From Carettochelys insculpta (taxonomy: Eukaryota > Chordata > Testudines > Carettochelyidae), in assembly GCF_033958435.1 (NCBI RefSeq), contig NC_134138.1:177552798-177616797 (forward strand): DNA of 64,000 nt, written 5' to 3'. The first letter of the stretch is position 1. Each line of letters begins with the position of its first letter. Below are positions 62,410-64,000 of the stretch, piece by piece. The notes under the pieces were generated by a model. The model was given only the letters and a program-made list of their open reading frames with translations, was not told the origin of the DNA and ran no database searches. Both the position numbers and the translations under genes were made by a program.

Positions 62410-63130
62410 ATGGACCCAGATTTCCTGTGGCAGGAAGCTGAGAGCATGCAGGCAGCAGCACATGCATATGCTAGCCCTGCACGCCCTCCAGAGGCCCTGA
62501 ACATCTCAACCAGCGCCATGGCATCCAGCCAGCCCCCAGAACGCCCCCAGGGCTTCACCCCCCCCCAAGGGCACCCGGGCACCCATGGCAGCCAAACAGG
62601 GGCCAAAAAGAGGCGGTGCCCCTCCTGGTCGGAGGCTGAGCTCCGGGACCTGCTGGGGCTCTGGGGCGAGGAGGAGGTGCTCCATGTAATGGGGAGCAAG
62701 TGGTGGAATGTGGAAGCGTTTGTCTGACAGGCTGAGGGCCTGGCCGCCCGGGGTCACCCTCCCCGCACTCCAGATCACGTCCAGAGCAAGATGAAGGAGT
62801 TGCAGCAGGGTTACGCCCAGGCCTGGGACTCGGCCAGCCAGTCTGGGGCCGCCCCCTCTGCTTGCCCCTATTACAGGGAGCTCAGGGCCATCCTGGTCCC
62901 ACAGGACACCTCCTCCCCCCCGAGCCACCCTCGACACCATGGCAGACGAGCCCCAGCAGGCCTCGGAGCTGGAGTCTGGCCCGGAGGCCAGCCCTGCACC
63001 CCAGGGCCTGCCTGAGGACCACCCCCCTCAGGATGACAGAGGAGGGGTCCAGCAGCAAGAGGGGGGGCTCCTCATAGACCTCCCCTCCAGGAGCACCAGA
63101 CGGGCATCCGCCCACAAGGGTTCCCCCAAC
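62410..63130 (+). pseudogene. MYB/SANT-like transposon protein, first exon, broken
   Basis: The start at 62410 has a strong Kozak context (CACCATGG) and opens a 105-codon frame. Residues about 70-100 carry KKRRCPSWSEAELRDLLGLW, the first helix of a MYB/SANT-like DNA-binding domain with its spaced Trp residues. A TGA at 62725-62727 interrupts the domain. The same frame then resumes with MKELQQGYAQAWDSASQSG and PYYRELRAIL, the rest of this domain in Harbinger-derived MSANTD-type proteins. Translation then shifts frame at a run of seven C (62915-62921) and continues as MADEPQQASELESGPEASP and an acidic, proline-rich tail to about 63130, where a splice donor is expected but not placed. A CGA-to-TGA change would explain the stop, but that is inference. 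The protein would bind transposon ends and help transposase import. The copy is inactive as read. Confidence 0.75.
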
Positions 63131-63490
63131 CGTGGCAATGGATGGTCAGATATGTACCCCACAGGGCACACACCCCGGGCCACAGGGTGGGGGCACCAGC
63201 CATGACCAGGAGCCCCACACACACTCAGCGGACCCCAACCTGCAACTGCCCAGCCACAGCAAGGTCCCAGGATGGTGGCATGGCCATCAGTGTCCATCAG
63301 CACCCACACCCATGGACAGCACTGTGCCCTAACCCCAGGGATGTGGGGATCATGCAATGGGGACAGATAACAGGGACGTCACACCCACCGATGGGGATGG
63401 AGACCCAGCACCCAAGCGGGGCAGGAGGGACAGGCCACAGGCCCGGGCACAGTGCTAACAGCCTTCCCCTCCCTCTCTCCCTCTCTGCAG
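63131..63490 (+). other. Probable intron of the MYB/SANT-like transposon gene
   Basis: The stretch between the two coding parts has no reading frame that continues either. It ends in a good 3' splice site: a CT-rich tract, then GCAG at 63487-63490. The donor is uncertain. GT dinucleotides near 63118-63140 are weak matches to the consensus. Confidence 0.45.
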
Positions 63491-64000
63491 CTGTACCATC
63501 TGAGGCCCCGGACAGCCAGGCACCCTCCATGGTCCCCGAGAGCCCACTGGAGATCAGCCACCGCCAGCGCCCAGGGACACCTCCAAGGCCAGCGGGATGG
63601 TCATGCTACTGCCGGACCCAGGGGATGGCGCCTGTGGACTCCCAGCTCCTGGCGGCTCTCCGGCGGCATACGGAGGTGGCTAAGGAGAGACTGAGGTTCG
63701 ACCGGGAGGAGTCCACCTGGTGTTGGGCGGCGTGGCAGGAGTTCATGGGTGTATTCCGAGACACAGCCGGGTTGATCTGGGAGGCTGTCACCTGGCTCCC
63801 ACCCCCTGCTGCCCCCCCTACCATCCTCCCTGCCACTCCACCTGATGCCCCCCTGCCGCCCCACCTGCCTCGCCCCCTGCCTTGCTGTCTGCTGCCCCAC
63901 CTGCCTCGCTGCCTGCCACCCCACCTACTGCGCCACCTGCCATGCCGCCTGCCAGTCCCCAAGGATTGGAGCCCACTGGGGCTGAAAACTGGCCAGTGGA
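63491..64000 (+). pseudogene. MYB/SANT-like transposon protein, second exon, open to the window edge
   Basis: A clear acceptor (pyrimidine tract about 63462-63487 ending CTGCAG) is followed by a frame starting with VPSEAPDSQAPSMVPESP, with no stop to 64000. A region of mixed charged residues follows (DSQLLAALRRHTEVAKERLR, then REESTWCWAAWQEFMGVF), resembling the C-terminal helical part of Harbinger-derived MYB/SANT proteins, probably used for partner binding. The exon opens with two bases of a codon, so the intron would be phase 1. From about 63850 the neighbouring frame reads as a more natural Pro/Ala-rich tail (PPAAPPASPPALLSAAPPAS), suggesting loss of one C in the run near 63848-63855. The exon is partial here. 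Confidence 0.65.

Larger units (their letters stand above)
62081..64000 (+). mobile_element. Left part of a Harbinger-like DNA transposon carrying a MYB/SANT-like gene; runs off the window
   Basis: The left end reads GGTGCGTCTTCACTAGCC, a decayed form of the GGCTGCGTCTACACTAGCC termini seen across the window. An arm with repeated TCGAAATAGC-type words follows, then a leader and the start of a MYB/SANT-like gene at 62410. In known PIF/Harbinger elements a MYB-like protein is encoded beside the transposase and both are needed for movement. No transposase is visible before position 64000, so it would have to lie beyond the window. The leader at 62310-62400 closely matches 43450-43540 inside a short element, linking the two as one family. 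Confidence 0.75.

Noticed and set aside
63601..63962. Two minus-strand Gly/Arg-rich frames
   Set aside because: Mirror images of the Pro-rich second exon of the MYB/SANT-like gene on the plus strand.

Overview
The window looks like nuclear DNA of a turtle, or at least of an archosaur-lineage sauropsid. It holds a near-complete CR1 LINE, a tRNA-type SINE whose tail matches CR1, a Penelope-like retroelement with a GIY-YIG domain, MIR-like SINE relics, and above all many Harbinger-type inverted-repeat elements whose ends read like GGCTACGTCTACACTAGC. All identifications rest on recognition by eye; no database search was possible.

One host exon was found: 134 bp on the minus strand at 61446-61579, with good acceptor and donor sites. 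It encodes part of the C-terminal laminin-G domain of a contactin-associated protein and best matches CNTNAP2. I infer that the rest of the window is CNTNAP2 intron sequence, transcribed right to left. CNTNAP2 has very large introns in other vertebrates, which fits one exon in 64 kb.

Layout: 1-2950 has no recognised feature. 2956-4500 holds nested inverted-repeat elements and a SINE. 4900-6050 has a faint retroviral-like stretch. 12.1-13.7 kb is a decayed minus-strand LINE with a small inverted-repeat element. 14.98-15.56 kb is a GC-rich repeat. 15.84-18.01 kb is a Harbinger-type element split by a hAT element that carries a minisatellite. 18.3, 25.4, 31.7 and 38.9 kb are tail fragments of the Penelope-like element whose body lies at 29.66-31.50 kb. 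24.02-25.15 kb is a nest of three transposons. 34.1-36.1 kb has three inverted-repeat elements. 40.49-41.21 kb is a Tigger/pogo-like element. 42.4-43.93 kb has three inverted-repeat elements. 44.15-48.30 kb is the CR1. 48.8, 51.7 and 59.9 kb are copies of one long-palindrome family. 55.88-57.29 kb is a Harbinger element with a broken transposase gene. From 62.08 kb to the window end lies the left part of a potentially autonomous Harbinger-like element with a broken two-exon MYB/SANT-like gene.

The transposons form related sets. The 0.7-kb element at 43.2 kb shares its end and leader with the 62-kb gene-bearing element, and the element at 34.1 kb resembles the ends of the transposase-bearing copy at 55.9 kb. 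Nothing suggests a bacterial operon, CRISPR array or intact viral genome.
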